A stretch of 64,000 nucleotides of DNA from Bradyrhizobium japonicum USDA 6. GTDB lineage: Bacteria; Pseudomonadota; Alphaproteobacteria; Rhizobiales; Xanthobacteraceae. The notes under the pieces are model-generated. The model did no database searches. It saw nothing but the letters and a program-made list of their open reading frames with translations, and was not told where the DNA came from. This document shows positions 7,985 to 16,717 of this stretch, one piece after another. The number at the start of each line of letters is the position of its first letter. Position 1 is the first letter of the stretch. Position numbers and translations under genes: made by a program. Where the stretch lies: positions 2,396,001-2,460,000 of the forward strand of contig NC_017249.1 in the NCBI RefSeq assembly GCF_000284375.1, given 5' to 3'.

Positions 7985-9196
7985 ATGGCTGGCGCCCGAT
8001 CCCGTAACTTTGAGGGCTGGCCGCTGTTTGCGAACAGCTTTCGGCCCTTTTTCCTGCTCGCGGCGATCCAGGCCGGGCTGTCGATCCTGGCGTGGCTGCC
8101 GATGTTCTACGGCGAATTGTCGGTCAGTTCGGCCTTCGCGCCGCGCGACTGGCATGTGCACGAAATGCTCTATGGCTTCCTGCCGGCGGTGATCACGGGA
8201 TTCCTGTTCACGGCGATCCCGAACTGGACCGGGCGGCTGCCGATCCAGGGGACGTCGCTGGGCGCGCTGCTGGTGGTCTGGCTGGCCGGACGTTTTGCAG
8301 TGACCCTGTCCGCCGATATCGGTTGGGCGTTCGCACTCGTCGTCGATGCTGCTTTCCTGGCATTGGTCGTTGCCGCGGCCACGCGCGAAATCATCGCGGG
8401 CGGCAATTGGCGCAATCTGCCGGTGGTGGTGCTCGTGCTGGTGCTGCTCGCCGGTAACGTCGCCTTCCATCTCGAAGCGCACTTCGAGGGGGCGGCCGAT
8501 GTCAGCATCCGCGTCGGCATCGGCGTGGTCGTGCTGCTGATCTCGCTGATCGGCGGCCGCATCATCCCGAGCTTCACCCGCAACTGGCTGGTCAAGTTCA
8601 ATCCCGGCCGCCTGCCGGTGCCGTTCGGACGCTTCGACGGCGCGGTGATCGGATTGAGCGCGCTCGCGCTGATCGCATGGATCGTGGCGCCGCTGAACAC
8701 GGTCACCGGCGCGGCGATGGCGCTCGTTGGTGTGCTCCATCTGGTGCGGTTCGCGCGCTGGGCCGGCGATCGCACCACGCGCGAACGGCTGCTGCTGATC
8801 CTGCATGTCGGATACGTCTTCGTGCCGCTCGGCTTCATCCTGCATGCCCTGGCTGTCTTCGGCACGCTGCCGCCGAGCGCGGGCATTCACGCCTGGATGG
8901 CGGGCGCGGCCGGAACCATGACGCTCGCGGTGATGACGCGCGCGAGCCTTGGCCATACCGGGCAGGCGCTGACGGCGTCACCCGCCACCCAGGGCATCTA
9001 TGTTGCGATCATCATCGCGGCACTGGCGCGGGTGGCTGCTGTTGTGTTGCCGGCGCAAAGCGATGTGCTGCTGCATATTGCGGCCTGCGGCTGGATCGTC
9101 GCGTTCCTCGGCTTTGCCGCCGCATTCGGACCGCTGCTCGCCGGAAATCCCCGACGTGCGCTTGCCATCATGGGCGTGCCGGCTCCGGCACGCTAA
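7985..9196 (+). CDS. nnrS: NnrS, heme- and copper-containing membrane protein
   Basis: Integral membrane protein (403 aa) with about twelve hydrophobic segments throughout. The family motif WHVHEM (residues 56-61), just after the first transmembrane helix, carries conserved histidines thought to bind heme. 'GGRIIPSFTRNW' in the middle is also characteristic. NnrS proteins protect cells against nitric oxide and occur widely with denitrification genes. The ATG at 7985 follows AGGAGTT. It is divergent from nnrR across a shared operator. Full length for the family. Confidence 0.93.
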   Translation: MAGARSRNFEGWPLFANSFRPFFLLAAIQAGLSILAWLPMFYGELSVSSAFAPRDWHVHEMLYGFLPAVITGFLFTAIPNWTGRLPIQGTSLGALLVVWLAGRFAVTLSADIGWAFALVVDAAFLALVVAAATREIIAGGNWRNLPVVVLVLVLLAGNVAFHLEAHFEGAADVSIRVGIGVVVLLISLIGGRIIPSFTRNWLVKFNPGRLPVPFGRFDGAVIGLSALALIAWIVAPLNTVTGAAMALVGVLHLVRFARWAGDRTTRERLLLILHVGYVFVPLGFILHALAVFGTLPPSAGIHAWMAGAAGTMTLAVMTRASLGHTGQALTASPATQGIYVAIIIAALARVAAVVLPAQSDVLLHIAACGWIVAFLGFAAAFGPLLAGNPRRALAIMGVPAPAR

Positions 9197-9300
9197 AATA
9201 TTCTCCGGCGTAACAAACGCCGTTGTCGATCCGAAACTATCGTTCGAGCTGCGTCTGCTGTTAGCATGGCGTGGAAACGCGATTGAGGAATGGATCGAAT

Positions 9301-9618
9301 ATGATCGGCGAAGTCGTTGTGATTGGCGGCCTGAATCTGCGAGATGGCGTCCAGATCGAGGAGTATGATCGACTGGGCGAGCGCATGTACAACATTGTCA
9401 GCGGCCTTCCCGGTTTTCTGTCAGTCAAATCGTTCAAGGCCGACGACGGCGAGGAACTGACCGTGTTTCGCTTTGCGTCGGAGGAGGCGCTCGAAGCCTG
9501 GCGCACTCATCCGGAACATATCGAGGCAATGAAACGAGGGCATGCCGAATTCTATGCCAGCGGCCGCTTGCAGATTTGCAAGGTCATCCGTGAAGTCGGC
9601 CCGTTCGAGTACGCCTGA
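9301..9618 (+). CDS. Antibiotic-biosynthesis-monooxygenase-like small protein
   Basis: A 105-aa protein with the ferredoxin-like alpha-beta fold pattern of ABM-type domains: 'LGERMYNIVSGLPGFLSVKSF' followed by 'FRFASEEALEAWRTHPEHIEAMKRGHAEFYAS'. The second block is the usual end of the domain. Such proteins are small cytoplasmic dimers with varied roles (quinol oxidation, heme handling). The substrate cannot be read from the sequence. GAGG lies 12 bases before the ATG at 9301. The frame is open upstream to 9271, but that extension has no family similarity. Confidence 0.75.
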   Translation: MIGEVVVIGGLNLRDGVQIEEYDRLGERMYNIVSGLPGFLSVKSFKADDGEELTVFRFASEEALEAWRTHPEHIEAMKRGHAEFYASGRLQICKVIREVGPFEYA

Positions 9619-9630
9619 TTTGAATGTGAG

Positions 9631-10668
9631 CTAGGCCGCGGAGGCCGAGGGAGCGTCGGCCGGCTTGGCCAGCGGCCGCACGCCCTTGCGCCATGCGGTG
9701 ATGGTGCAGCCGAAGCGGCCGCGGAACCAGCGCGCCATCGCGCTCTGCGCGGAGAAGCCGAGCTGGGTGGCGATATCGGCCAGCGGCCGGCCGGGGTCGT
9801 CGATCAGCTGGGTCACGAGATCGGCGCGCTGCGCATCGAGGATCGCCGAGAAGCTGGTGCCCGATGCGGCGAGGTGCCGGTGGATGGTGCGGCGGGTGCA
9901 GGCGAGATGCTCGGCCACGCGCTCCACCGTGCAGTCGCCGCTCGCGAGCAGGATGCGTACCACCTCGTCGACCTTCTCCTCCCAGCTTGCCGGCCGCGTC
10001 TCGATCGCCTCGATCCGCTTGCGCAGATAGCTCGCAATCAGCGGATGGGCGCTCGGGATCCGCCGCTCCATGTCATGCGCCGACAGCACGATCGCATCGT
10101 CATCGGCATTGAAGCTCACGCGGCAACCGAAGAAGTCGCGGTAGCGCTTGCGGTCGTGCGGCGGCGGATAATGCAGATGCACCTCGAGCGGCCGCCAATC
10201 GCTGCCGAACAGCGACTGGATGATGCGGTGAATGCTGCCGAGCGCCATGTCGATCGACTGGCGCAGGGCGGTCGGCCGCCTGCCGCGCAGATGCAGCGAG
10301 ACGGTCACCGTCTGGTTGTCCCTGATGACGTCGAGCCGCATGCCGTCGTGATGGACATGGATGAAGCGCGAGAATGCTTCGATCGCTTCGCTGACGGTCG
10401 CCTGCTCGCGCACGATCAGGCCGACCGCGCCGAAATTGGTCAGTCCGCCGCGCTCGGCGAGCCGCAAGCCGAAATCTTCGGCACCCGACGCCTCTGCCGA
10501 CAATTCGAGCAGCCGGCGCAGGCTGGTCACGGCAATGGGGGTATCGGGCTTGTCGAGCACGGCCAGCGGCAGCCTGACCTTGCGCATCATCTGTTTCGGG
10601 TCGAGCCCGACCGACCGGGCGACGTCCGGGTAGTAGCTCAAGCCTGCGCTGCGCATGAGGTCGGTCAT
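9631..10668 (-). CDS. AraC-family transcriptional regulator (arabinose-binding-domain type)
   Basis: A 345-aa regulator. Residues about 20-205 match the N-terminal domain shared by OruR/ArgR-like AraC proteins ('RLAERGGLTNFGAVGLIVREQATVSEA' region). The C-terminal 100 residues hold the two AraC helix-turn-helix motifs: CTVERVAEHLACTRRTIHRHL and PLADIATQLGFSAQSAMARWF. The frame is open to 10911, but MTDLMRSAGLSYYPDVARSVG at 10668 is the normal family start. The upstream extension would overlap the divergent response regulator gene. The ligand is unknown. Candidate targets are its neighbours. Confidence 0.85.
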   Translation of the reverse strand: MTDLMRSAGLSYYPDVARSVGLDPKQMMRKVRLPLAVLDKPDTPIAVTSLRRLLELSAEASGAEDFGLRLAERGGLTNFGAVGLIVREQATVSEAIEAFSRFIHVHHDGMRLDVIRDNQTVTVSLHLRGRRPTALRQSIDMALGSIHRIIQSLFGSDWRPLEVHLHYPPPHDRKRYRDFFGCRVSFNADDDAIVLSAHDMERRIPSAHPLIASYLRKRIEAIETRPASWEEKVDEVVRILLASGDCTVERVAEHLACTRRTIHRHLAASGTSFSAILDAQRADLVTQLIDDPGRPLADIATQLGFSAQSAMARWFRGRFGCTITAWRKGVRPLAKPADAPSASAA

Positions 10669-10867
10669 GCGACCCGTTCCTGCCAGCCATTCCCGCAGAT
10701 GTCCCGAAATGTAAAGTTTCTGTCCCGATCCGTCAAATCCGGGAACAGGATGGAACATACATAAGGGAAACCGAAGCACGGGCGTGAATGCCGTGCGTAT
10801 GACGGCGCGGCGCGACGATGCCCCGCAGCCGTCTCGGCCCATTTGACCAAGACATTGCTGGATCGGG

Positions 10868-11491
10868 ATGATGCCGGGAAACATGCTTTCCAAGGGTGAG
10901 GTATTCGTCATTGAAACTGACGCGGCCTCCCGCGAACAACTTTCAATGGCGCTTCAACAGAGCGCCTATGACGTGATCTGTTTTGCCGACGGCGCCTCGC
11001 TGCTGTCGGAAGCCAAGGCGCGGATGCCGGCCTGCGTGCTGCTGGAGATGCCGCCGGACCGTTCCGCCCTCGACGTGCTCAAGCGCCTGCGCGAGGAGAA
11101 CTGCATGGCGCCGGTCCTGGTGACGTCGGCGAATGGCAGCATCGCCATGGCGGTCGATGCGATCAAGAGCGGCGCGACCGACTTCATCGAGAAACCGTTC
11201 CGCACCCACGACGTCGTCGGCCGGATCGATGCCGCCATCGACGAGTTCGCGCAGCCCGGTTCGAACCGGCAACGCTGGCTGCCCGGCTGCGAGCCCCTGA
11301 CCGGGCGCGAAGGCGATGTGCTCGAGCACCTTGCTGCCGGCCTGACCAACAAGGAGATCGCCCGGCGCATGCATCTGAGCGCGCGCACGGTCGAAGGCTA
11401 CCGCGCCGGCATCCTGAAGAAGGCCGGCGCCCGCAACGTGACCGATCTGCTCCGCCGCATCTTCGGCCAGGGGGCGCCCATTCAGGCCTAA
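10868..11491 (+). CDS. FixJ-family response regulator with atypical receiver
   Basis: A 207-aa protein with a receiver domain (about 11-125) and a LuxR-type DNA-binding domain (about 145-200, LTGREGDVLEHLAAGLTNKEIARRM). The LuxR part looks intact. In the receiver the phosphate-accepting aspartate is replaced by glutamate (Glu60 in CVLLEMPPD). The acidic pocket reads E-T-D (16-18) instead of D-D-D/E. Thr86 and Lys109 are kept. A Glu at this site often mimics a phosphorylated state, so the protein may act without a kinase. No histidine kinase gene is adjacent. A second ATG three codons downstream is a less likely start. Confidence 0.85.
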   Translation: MMPGNMLSKGEVFVIETDAASREQLSMALQQSAYDVICFADGASLLSEAKARMPACVLLEMPPDRSALDVLKRLREENCMAPVLVTSANGSIAMAVDAIKSGATDFIEKPFRTHDVVGRIDAAIDEFAQPGSNRQRWLPGCEPLTGREGDVLEHLAAGLTNKEIARRMHLSARTVEGYRAGILKKAGARNVTDLLRRIFGQGAPIQA

Positions 11492-11676
11492 GGATCTGAA
11501 TTTAACGGCTTCGCCACGGGACGACGACACGTTCCGTGGCCTTGGTGCCGCCGCGGCCGCGCCCCGCGGAAACCCCAATCGAACCAGTTCCTTCGCTGCC
11601 GCGTCCAACCATGTTGGCGAGGCATTTGATCGCACGCGTCCGGCTGGCGGCGCGGCGATACGGCAGGAGGGACTTT

Positions 11677-13353
11677 ATGCGCATCACCGCAAGATGTTTG
11701 GCAACGACGAGTCTGGTTCTGGTGACCATGGCGGCCACGTCGCCATCATGGGCCGCCGATGTGGACGCCACATCGGCCATCGACACCGTCACGGTCTACC
11801 CCGACGGCGCCACCGTCACCCGTGTCATCGCGCTGGACCTCGCCTCCGGCGACAGCACGCTGGTCGCCAAGGACTTTCCGCTCTCGCTCGATCCGTCCTC
11901 CCTGCGGGTCGAGGGCGAGGCGGGCGCAAAACTCGCCATCGGTACCATCGACGCCCGGCCGCCGCGCGCGGCACAACCCGCGAATCTGCCCGAGCTTGAT
12001 AAGCGCATCGAGGCACTCAAGGATCAGCGGGCCGATCTGCAAGGCGATATCGACGCGGCCAACGCGCGGCGCAAATTCGCGCAGCACTTTGCGGAGGCTT
12101 CTCCCGCCGGCCTTGGCGAGAAGGGCGAGGCTCGGCCGATCACTGAATGGCGCGCGGCCTTTACCGCGGTCGCCGAGGAGATCGCGACCGCCGACACCGC
12201 GATCCGCGACGCCACGCGAAAGCAGCGCGAGATCGATCGGCAGCTCGCGCAACTTGAAGCGGAGCGTTCGGCCAAGCCGCCGAGCAAGCTCGAGGTTCGC
12301 ATCGATGTCGCCGCCGCCGCCGCGACGAAGGCGACGTTGCGGGTGACTTATGCTGTCCGCAATGCGCGCTGGCTGCCGGTGTATGACGCCCGGCTCGACA
12401 CCGGTGCCAAGGACCGCAAGCCGCAGCTCGAGCTGGTTCGCCGCGCCGAGGTGACACAGTCGACCGGCGAAGACTGGTCGAATGTCAGCCTCGGTGTTTC
12501 CACTGTTCGCGTCAGCCGCGGCGGCAGCGCGCCGGAACTGAATTCGCTGGTTGTGAGGTATCCGCAACTGCCGAAGCCGCTGGCATTGGGCACGGCGTCG
12601 GACATGGCGATGCCCGCGCAACCGATGACGCGGCAGGCGCAATCTCCGGCGATGGCGAAAGCGGCGGAGCCCGAGCTGCGCGAGCGCGCGGACGAGCAGC
12701 AGGCCAACGCCGAGATCGGCGATTTCCAGGCCGTGTATCAGATCAGCGGCCGCGTCAGTCTCGGCGCCAATGAGGGCGCCAAGAGCCTGCTCATCTCCTC
12801 CATGACGGTGACACCCGACCTCGCCATCCGCGCCGCGCCGGTCGCGGATCCCACCGCTTACCTCGAGGCGTCATTCAAGCTTGCCGAGGATACCAATCTG
12901 CTGCCCGGCAAAGTCGCGATCTTCCGCGACGGCACGTTCGTCGGTCGAAGCAAATTCTCGACCGCCGCGCGGAACGACGCGATCCGGCTCGGCTTCGGCG
13001 CCGACGACAAGATCAAGATCGAGCGCACCGTCATCAGGCAGAACGAAGGCACGGCCGGCGTGATCGCGTCCTCCAAGACCGACACGCGTTCGTTCCGCAC
13101 CGTCGTTCGCAACGGGCACGACTTCCCGATCCGCATCGCGATTGAGGATCAGCTTCCGGTCAGCGAGAACGAGGATATTGGCGTCGAGATGCTGTCCTCG
13201 ACCACGCCGCCCACGACCACCAATCTGCGCGACAAGCGCGGCGTGCTGGAATGGGCGTTCGACGCAAAACCCGGCGAGATCAAGGAGATCAAGTTCGCCT
13301 GGCGCATCCGCTGGCCCAAGGACAAGGGTATCGTCATGGCGCCGGCGGGGTAG
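11677..13353 (+). CDS. DUF4139 (mucoidy-inhibitor MuiA-like) secreted protein
   Basis: A 558-aa exported protein. A signal peptide (about 1-27, ending SPSWAADVD) is followed by a DUF4140-like N-terminal domain ('IDTVTVYPDGATVTR') and a coiled-coil stretch with heptads (about 95-195). The C-terminal DUF4139 beta-rich domain contains 'VTYAVRNARWLPVYDARLD'. The family is known only loosely (MuiA, B3/MRB proteins) and no enzymatic activity is established. The start is set by AGGAGG six bases before the ATG at 11677. The upstream in-frame extension to 11536 is low-quality sequence. It converges on hmuV across a strong hairpin. Confidence 0.85.
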   Translation: MRITARCLATTSLVLVTMAATSPSWAADVDATSAIDTVTVYPDGATVTRVIALDLASGDSTLVAKDFPLSLDPSSLRVEGEAGAKLAIGTIDARPPRAAQPANLPELDKRIEALKDQRADLQGDIDAANARRKFAQHFAEASPAGLGEKGEARPITEWRAAFTAVAEEIATADTAIRDATRKQREIDRQLAQLEAERSAKPPSKLEVRIDVAAAAATKATLRVTYAVRNARWLPVYDARLDTGAKDRKPQLELVRRAEVTQSTGEDWSNVSLGVSTVRVSRGGSAPELNSLVVRYPQLPKPLALGTASDMAMPAQPMTRQAQSPAMAKAAEPELRERADEQQANAEIGDFQAVYQISGRVSLGANEGAKSLLISSMTVTPDLAIRAAPVADPTAYLEASFKLAEDTNLLPGKVAIFRDGTFVGRSKFSTAARNDAIRLGFGADDKIKIERTVIRQNEGTAGVIASSKTDTRSFRTVVRNGHDFPIRIAIEDQLPVSENEDIGVEMLSSTTPPTTTNLRDKRGVLEWAFDAKPGEIKEIKFAWRIRWPKDKGIVMAPAG

Positions 13354-13374
13354 AATTTGCTGGCCACGGAGGAA

Positions 13375-13412
13375 GTGCGCTCCCTCTCCCGCTTGCGGGG
13401 GAGGGAGCGCAC
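13375..13412. terminator. Strong bidirectional hairpin between convergent genes
   Basis: A 12-bp perfect stem (GTGCGCTCCCTC/GAGGGAGCGCAC) encloses a second CCCGC/GCGGG stem. It lies between the end of the DUF4139 gene and the end of hmuV and could stop transcription from both sides. There is no clear T-run. The CTCCC...GGGAG core recurs near 23797-23814. Confidence 0.6.
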
Positions 13413-13414
13413 TG

Positions 13415-14215
13415 TCACTGCGGCGCCGCCGCCCGCATCGATTGCGGCAGCACGTAGGGCACGCCATCGTCGGCCTGATGGACGGCGGCGTCGATCTCGA
13501 AGATGTCGCGGATGGTCTCGCGCGTGACGATCTTGCTGCGCGGGCCGTCGGCGGCGAGCCTGCCGCCGTTCAGGACGATGAGCCGGTCGGCGAAGCGGAT
13601 CGCGAGGTTGAGGTCATGCAGGATCGCGATGACAGCCGTGCCGCCTGCGGCACGGCGGCGCGCGGCTTCGACGAGGTCGATCTGGTGACGCAGATCGAGG
13701 CTCGACGTCGGCTCGTCCAGCAGCAGGAGCCCCGGCCCATGCTCGGCCTCGCCGCAGGCAAGCTGCACCAGCACGCGGGCGAAATGGGTGCGCTGCTGCT
13801 CGCCGCCCGATAGCGTCGGCAATTGCCGTTCGCGAAAATGCGCGAGGCCGACCTCGTCGAGCGCGGCGTCGACGAGTGGCACGGCATCGCGCAGGCTGCG
13901 GTCGCCTGCGCCCATCAGCACGATCTCCTCCACCGTGAAGGGGAAGGTGACGTTGATGTGCTGGGACAGCATCGCACGGCGCGCGGCAAGCTCGCGCGGC
14001 GTATAGCTGCTGATGTCGCGCTGCTTCAGGTGCACCTCGCCCTCGCTCGGGCGGAGATCGCCGGAGAGCAGCCGCAGCAGCGTCGACTTGCCGGCGCCGT
14101 TCGGGCCGATGATGGCGACCATCTCGCCGGCTTCAACCGACAGACCGACCCCATCGAGCAGCGTCGCGCGGCCGGCGCGCTTGCTGAGACCTCGCGCCTC
14201 GATCACGGCGCTCAT
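13415..14215 (-). CDS. hmuV: Heme ABC importer ATP-binding protein HmuV
   Basis: ATPase (266 aa) of the heme importer, cytoplasmic face of the inner membrane. Walker A GPNGAGKST is at residues 37-45. The signature is LSGGEQQR, Walker B is LLLLDEP, and the switch histidine is in ILHDLN. 'MLSQHINVTFPFTVEEIVLMG' is the Q-loop region typical of HmuV/BtuD-like FecE ATPases. The ATG overlaps the hmuU stop by 4 bp, so translation is coupled within the hmuTUV operon. Confidence 0.95.
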   Translation of the reverse strand: MSAVIEARGLSKRAGRATLLDGVGLSVEAGEMVAIIGPNGAGKSTLLRLLSGDLRPSEGEVHLKQRDISSYTPRELAARRAMLSQHINVTFPFTVEEIVLMGAGDRSLRDAVPLVDAALDEVGLAHFRERQLPTLSGGEQQRTHFARVLVQLACGEAEHGPGLLLLDEPTSSLDLRHQIDLVEAARRRAAGGTAVIAILHDLNLAIRFADRLIVLNGGRLAADGPRSKIVTRETIRDIFEIDAAVHQADDGVPYVLPQSMRAAAPQ

Positions 14216-15306
14216 AGCGAGGCGAGCCCGCGCTGGCGCAGCAGGATGCCGAGGAAGACCGGCGCGCCGACGGCCGCGGTCAGGATGCCGATCGGCATCT
14301 CCGCGGGTGCCACGATGGTGCGCGCCAGCGTGTCGGCGCCGACCATCAGGATGGCGCCGAGCAGCACCGAGGCCGGCAGCAGCAGGCGATGCGCAGGTCC
14401 AATAACGAGACGGAGCAGATGCGGCACGACGATGCCGACGAAGCCGATGACGCCGCTGATCGACACCGCGACCCCGGTCATGGCGGAGACCATCACGATC
14501 GAGATCCGCTTGAGGCGCTCGACGTCGACGCCGCCGTGAAACGCGTCGGCCTCGCCGAGCACCAGCAGGTCGAGGCCGCGCGCAATATACGCGCAGGCGC
14601 CGAGCCCGATGACGAGGATCGGCGCGAGCACGGCCGCCTTGGTCCAGGTCGCGCCGCTCATCGAGCCCAGCAGCCAGAATGTAATGTCGCGAAGCTGGCG
14701 GTCGTCGGCGATGAACACCAGAAGCCCGATGCCGGCATTGGTGATGGCGGTGATGGCGACGCCGGCGAGCAGGAAGATCGCGATCGAGGTCCGCCCGGCG
14801 CGGCTGGAGATGCCGTAAAGGATCGCGGTGGTGACCAGCGATCCCGCGAAGGCCGCGAGCGGCAACAGCTCGGTCTGGAGGAAGCGCAATGTCTCGCCGA
14901 AGCGCGAGTCCGTGAACACGATCGCGCTTGCGGCCGCGAACGCGCCGCCGCTGGAGACGCCGACCAGCGCGGGATCGGCGAGCGGGTTGCGAAACAATCC
15001 TTGCATGATGGCGCCGGCTGCGGCGAGCAGGCCGCCGACCATCGCGGTCGCCGCGATCCGGGGAATCCGGATCGACCACAGCACGAGCTGGTCGCGCGTC
15101 GTCACGGCGTCGGCGGTGGTGTTGGCTGCAAGACCGAGCGCAGCAGGCAAGCGAGAGAGGGGAATGCCGGCTGCGCCCACGGTCAGCGCGACGATGGCGG
15201 TGGCGGCGAGGATCACCAAGAGCAGGGGAATGGCAATCGACGTAAATCGCCGTCCTGCGCCCGCGCGCCGCGGGCTCCGCGAGTCCGTCCCGATCGCCAC
15301 GCTCAT
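14212..15306 (-). CDS. hmuU: Heme ABC importer permease HmuU
   Basis: FecCD-type permease (364 aa) with about ten transmembrane segments that forms the channel for heme across the inner membrane. Family blocks are visible: 'RIPRIAATAMVGGLLAAAG' after the second helix, then 'MQGLFRNPLADPALVGVSSGG'. 'GVIGFVGIVVPHLLRL' near the C-terminal third is the coupling region that contacts the ATPase. The start overlaps the hmuT stop by 4 bp and the end overlaps hmuV by 4 bp, a tightly coupled operon. Confidence 0.95.
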   Translation of the reverse strand: MSVAIGTDSRSPRRAGAGRRFTSIAIPLLLVILAATAIVALTVGAAGIPLSRLPAALGLAANTTADAVTTRDQLVLWSIRIPRIAATAMVGGLLAAAGAIMQGLFRNPLADPALVGVSSGGAFAAASAIVFTDSRFGETLRFLQTELLPLAAFAGSLVTTAILYGISSRAGRTSIAIFLLAGVAITAITNAGIGLLVFIADDRQLRDITFWLLGSMSGATWTKAAVLAPILVIGLGACAYIARGLDLLVLGEADAFHGGVDVERLKRISIVMVSAMTGVAVSISGVIGFVGIVVPHLLRLVIGPAHRLLLPASVLLGAILMVGADTLARTIVAPAEMPIGILTAAVGAPVFLGILLRQRGLASL

Positions 15307-16253
15307 TGCCGGCAGTGCGCCGCCGACAGAGCCGACGTGAAGGCGCCGCCATCGGCCAATGCGGGATACAGCTTGACGGAGAGATCACGGGCCGCCGCGG
15401 CCGTGCGCGGGCCGAAGCCGAGCAGATAAAGCCCGTCCATCGTGATAAAACTCTTGTTGGCGGCGACCGGCGTCAGGGCGAAGCCGGGGTGGGCGTAGAC
15501 CGCGTCGGCCTGCAGTGAATCCTTGCCGCGCTCGATCGACAGCACGACGTCGGGTTTTGCCGCGACGATCGCCTCGTCGCCGATGTTCTTGTAGCCGTCG
15601 TAATCCTCGACCGCGTTGGTGGCGCCTGCAAGCTGGATGATCTCGTCGGCGGCGGTCTTGTGACCGGCGACCATCGCCCGTCCGTTCAGGAGCGACATCA
15701 CGAACATCACGCGGACCGGCTTCGTGACCTTGGCACGCAGTGCGCGCAGCTGTGCAAGATCGGCGCTGACCGCGGTCGCCAGGCATTCGGCGCGTGCATC
15801 GACGCCCATGGCATGGCCGACCAGCTTGATCTTCTCGATCAGGCCTTCCTCGGAGAAGGTCTCGGGCACCAGCACCAGCGGCACCTTTGCCGTCTCCAGC
15901 AGGTCCATGGTCTCGCGCGGGCCCGATCCCTGGATCGCCAGGATCAGGGTCGGGTTGAGGCCCAGCACGCCCTCGGCCGAGATCTGGCGCATGTAGCCGA
16001 CATTGGGTTTGTCGTGCAGCGCCGCCGCCGGATACAGGCTCGTGGTGTCGACGCCGACCAGGCGGCTCTCCAGCCCGAGCGCATAGAGGATCTCGGTAAT
16101 GGCGCCGCCGATCGAGACCGTGCGGGCGAAGTCGGCAACGGCGACATCGCGATTGCGCGCATCATGCACCGTGATACCGGCGGCGTGCGCGGTCGAGGCG
16201 AGCGCGATGGTGCCGGTGAGCAGGAGGTTTGCAAGGGTGCGACAAAATGTCAT
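15303..16253 (-). CDS. hmuT: Periplasmic heme-binding protein HmuT
   Basis: Substrate-binding protein (316 aa) that carries heme from the outer-membrane receptor to HmuUV. It has a signal peptide (about 1-25, ending STAHAAG) and then a class III (TroA-like) binding-protein fold. 'GGAITEILYALGLESRLVGVDTTS' and 'VGYMRQISAEGVLGLNPTLILA' are typical HmuT blocks. The heme ligand in this family is usually a Tyr in the latter region (VGYMRQ, about residue 85). It is the first long gene of hmuTUV and begins 6 bp after the hemP stop. Confidence 0.93.
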   Translation of the reverse strand: MTFCRTLANLLLTGTIALASTAHAAGITVHDARNRDVAVADFARTVSIGGAITEILYALGLESRLVGVDTTSLYPAAALHDKPNVGYMRQISAEGVLGLNPTLILAIQGSGPRETMDLLETAKVPLVLVPETFSEEGLIEKIKLVGHAMGVDARAECLATAVSADLAQLRALRAKVTKPVRVMFVMSLLNGRAMVAGHKTAADEIIQLAGATNAVEDYDGYKNIGDEAIVAAKPDVVLSIERGKDSLQADAVYAHPGFALTPVAANKSFITMDGLYLLGFGPRTAAAARDLSVKLYPALADGGAFTSALSAAHCRQ

Positions 16254-16259
16254 TGCAGG

Positions 16260-16385
16260 CTACTTCGTCAGGATCAGCTTGTTCTGCGAGGTCAGGCGAA
16301 GGCGATAGGCGTCCTCGCCATGCGCGATGATGATCTCGCGCTCCGCCGCAAACAGCTCGCGGCTGTCGATCCGGCTCCCTCGCAT
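16260..16385 (-). CDS. hemP: Hemin uptake protein HemP
   Basis: A 41-aa protein with the full HemP/HmuP core: SRELFAAEREIIIAHGEDAYRLR followed by LTSQNKLILTK. In Bradyrhizobium HmuP is reported as a coactivator, acting with Irr, of the divergent hmuR gene. The ATG at 16385 is chosen because the family begins at this point. The in-frame extension to 16466 has no similarity. Its stop is 6 bp from hmuT, so it leads the hemP-hmuTUV operon. Confidence 0.88.
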   Translation of the reverse strand: MRGSRIDSRELFAAEREIIIAHGEDAYRLRLTSQNKLILTK

Positions 16386-16717
16386 AATGAGAGTTCTCGT
16401 TGTTGCAGAAGGACTTTGTGCATGCCCCGCTGGATCGCCGTTGCTGTCTCCTGATCTGGCTGACATGATGAGTGTGATGCGCTTTCAAAATCTTGCTGTG
16501 CTGTTTGTTTGTATAAGCGGCACCAAGCGCATTCCAACGGCAGCAATTTACAATCGATATAAACTGCGGCCTCGTGACATTGACCGTCAGAGTGTGGCCA
16601 CGTTACCAAATGTAACAATGCGGGCCGGGGGGTCTGCACCAGAAAATAGCCAGCCAGTCGCTCGCCTCGTGCGGCGCACGCCAGCCAAACAAGACACATG
16701 ATAATTGGGTTTGGTGT
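16386..16717. promoter_or_regulatory. Divergent hemP / hmuR control region
   Basis: A 332-bp gene-free gap between the divergent heme-uptake operons. It is noticeably more AT-rich around 16490-16570 than its flanks, as expected for promoters. In related bacteria this region binds Irr and HmuP. I cannot pick out a clear iron-control-element consensus by eye, so no operator is marked. Confidence 0.5.

Noticed and set aside
14389..15429. A 346-codon plus-strand open frame
   Set aside because: Antisense to hmuU. Highly charged, Arg/Asp/Gly-rich shadow sequence.
16386..16717. An Irr iron-control element ahead of hmuR
   Set aside because: Expected from related bacteria, but I could not see a convincing palindrome of that type by eye.
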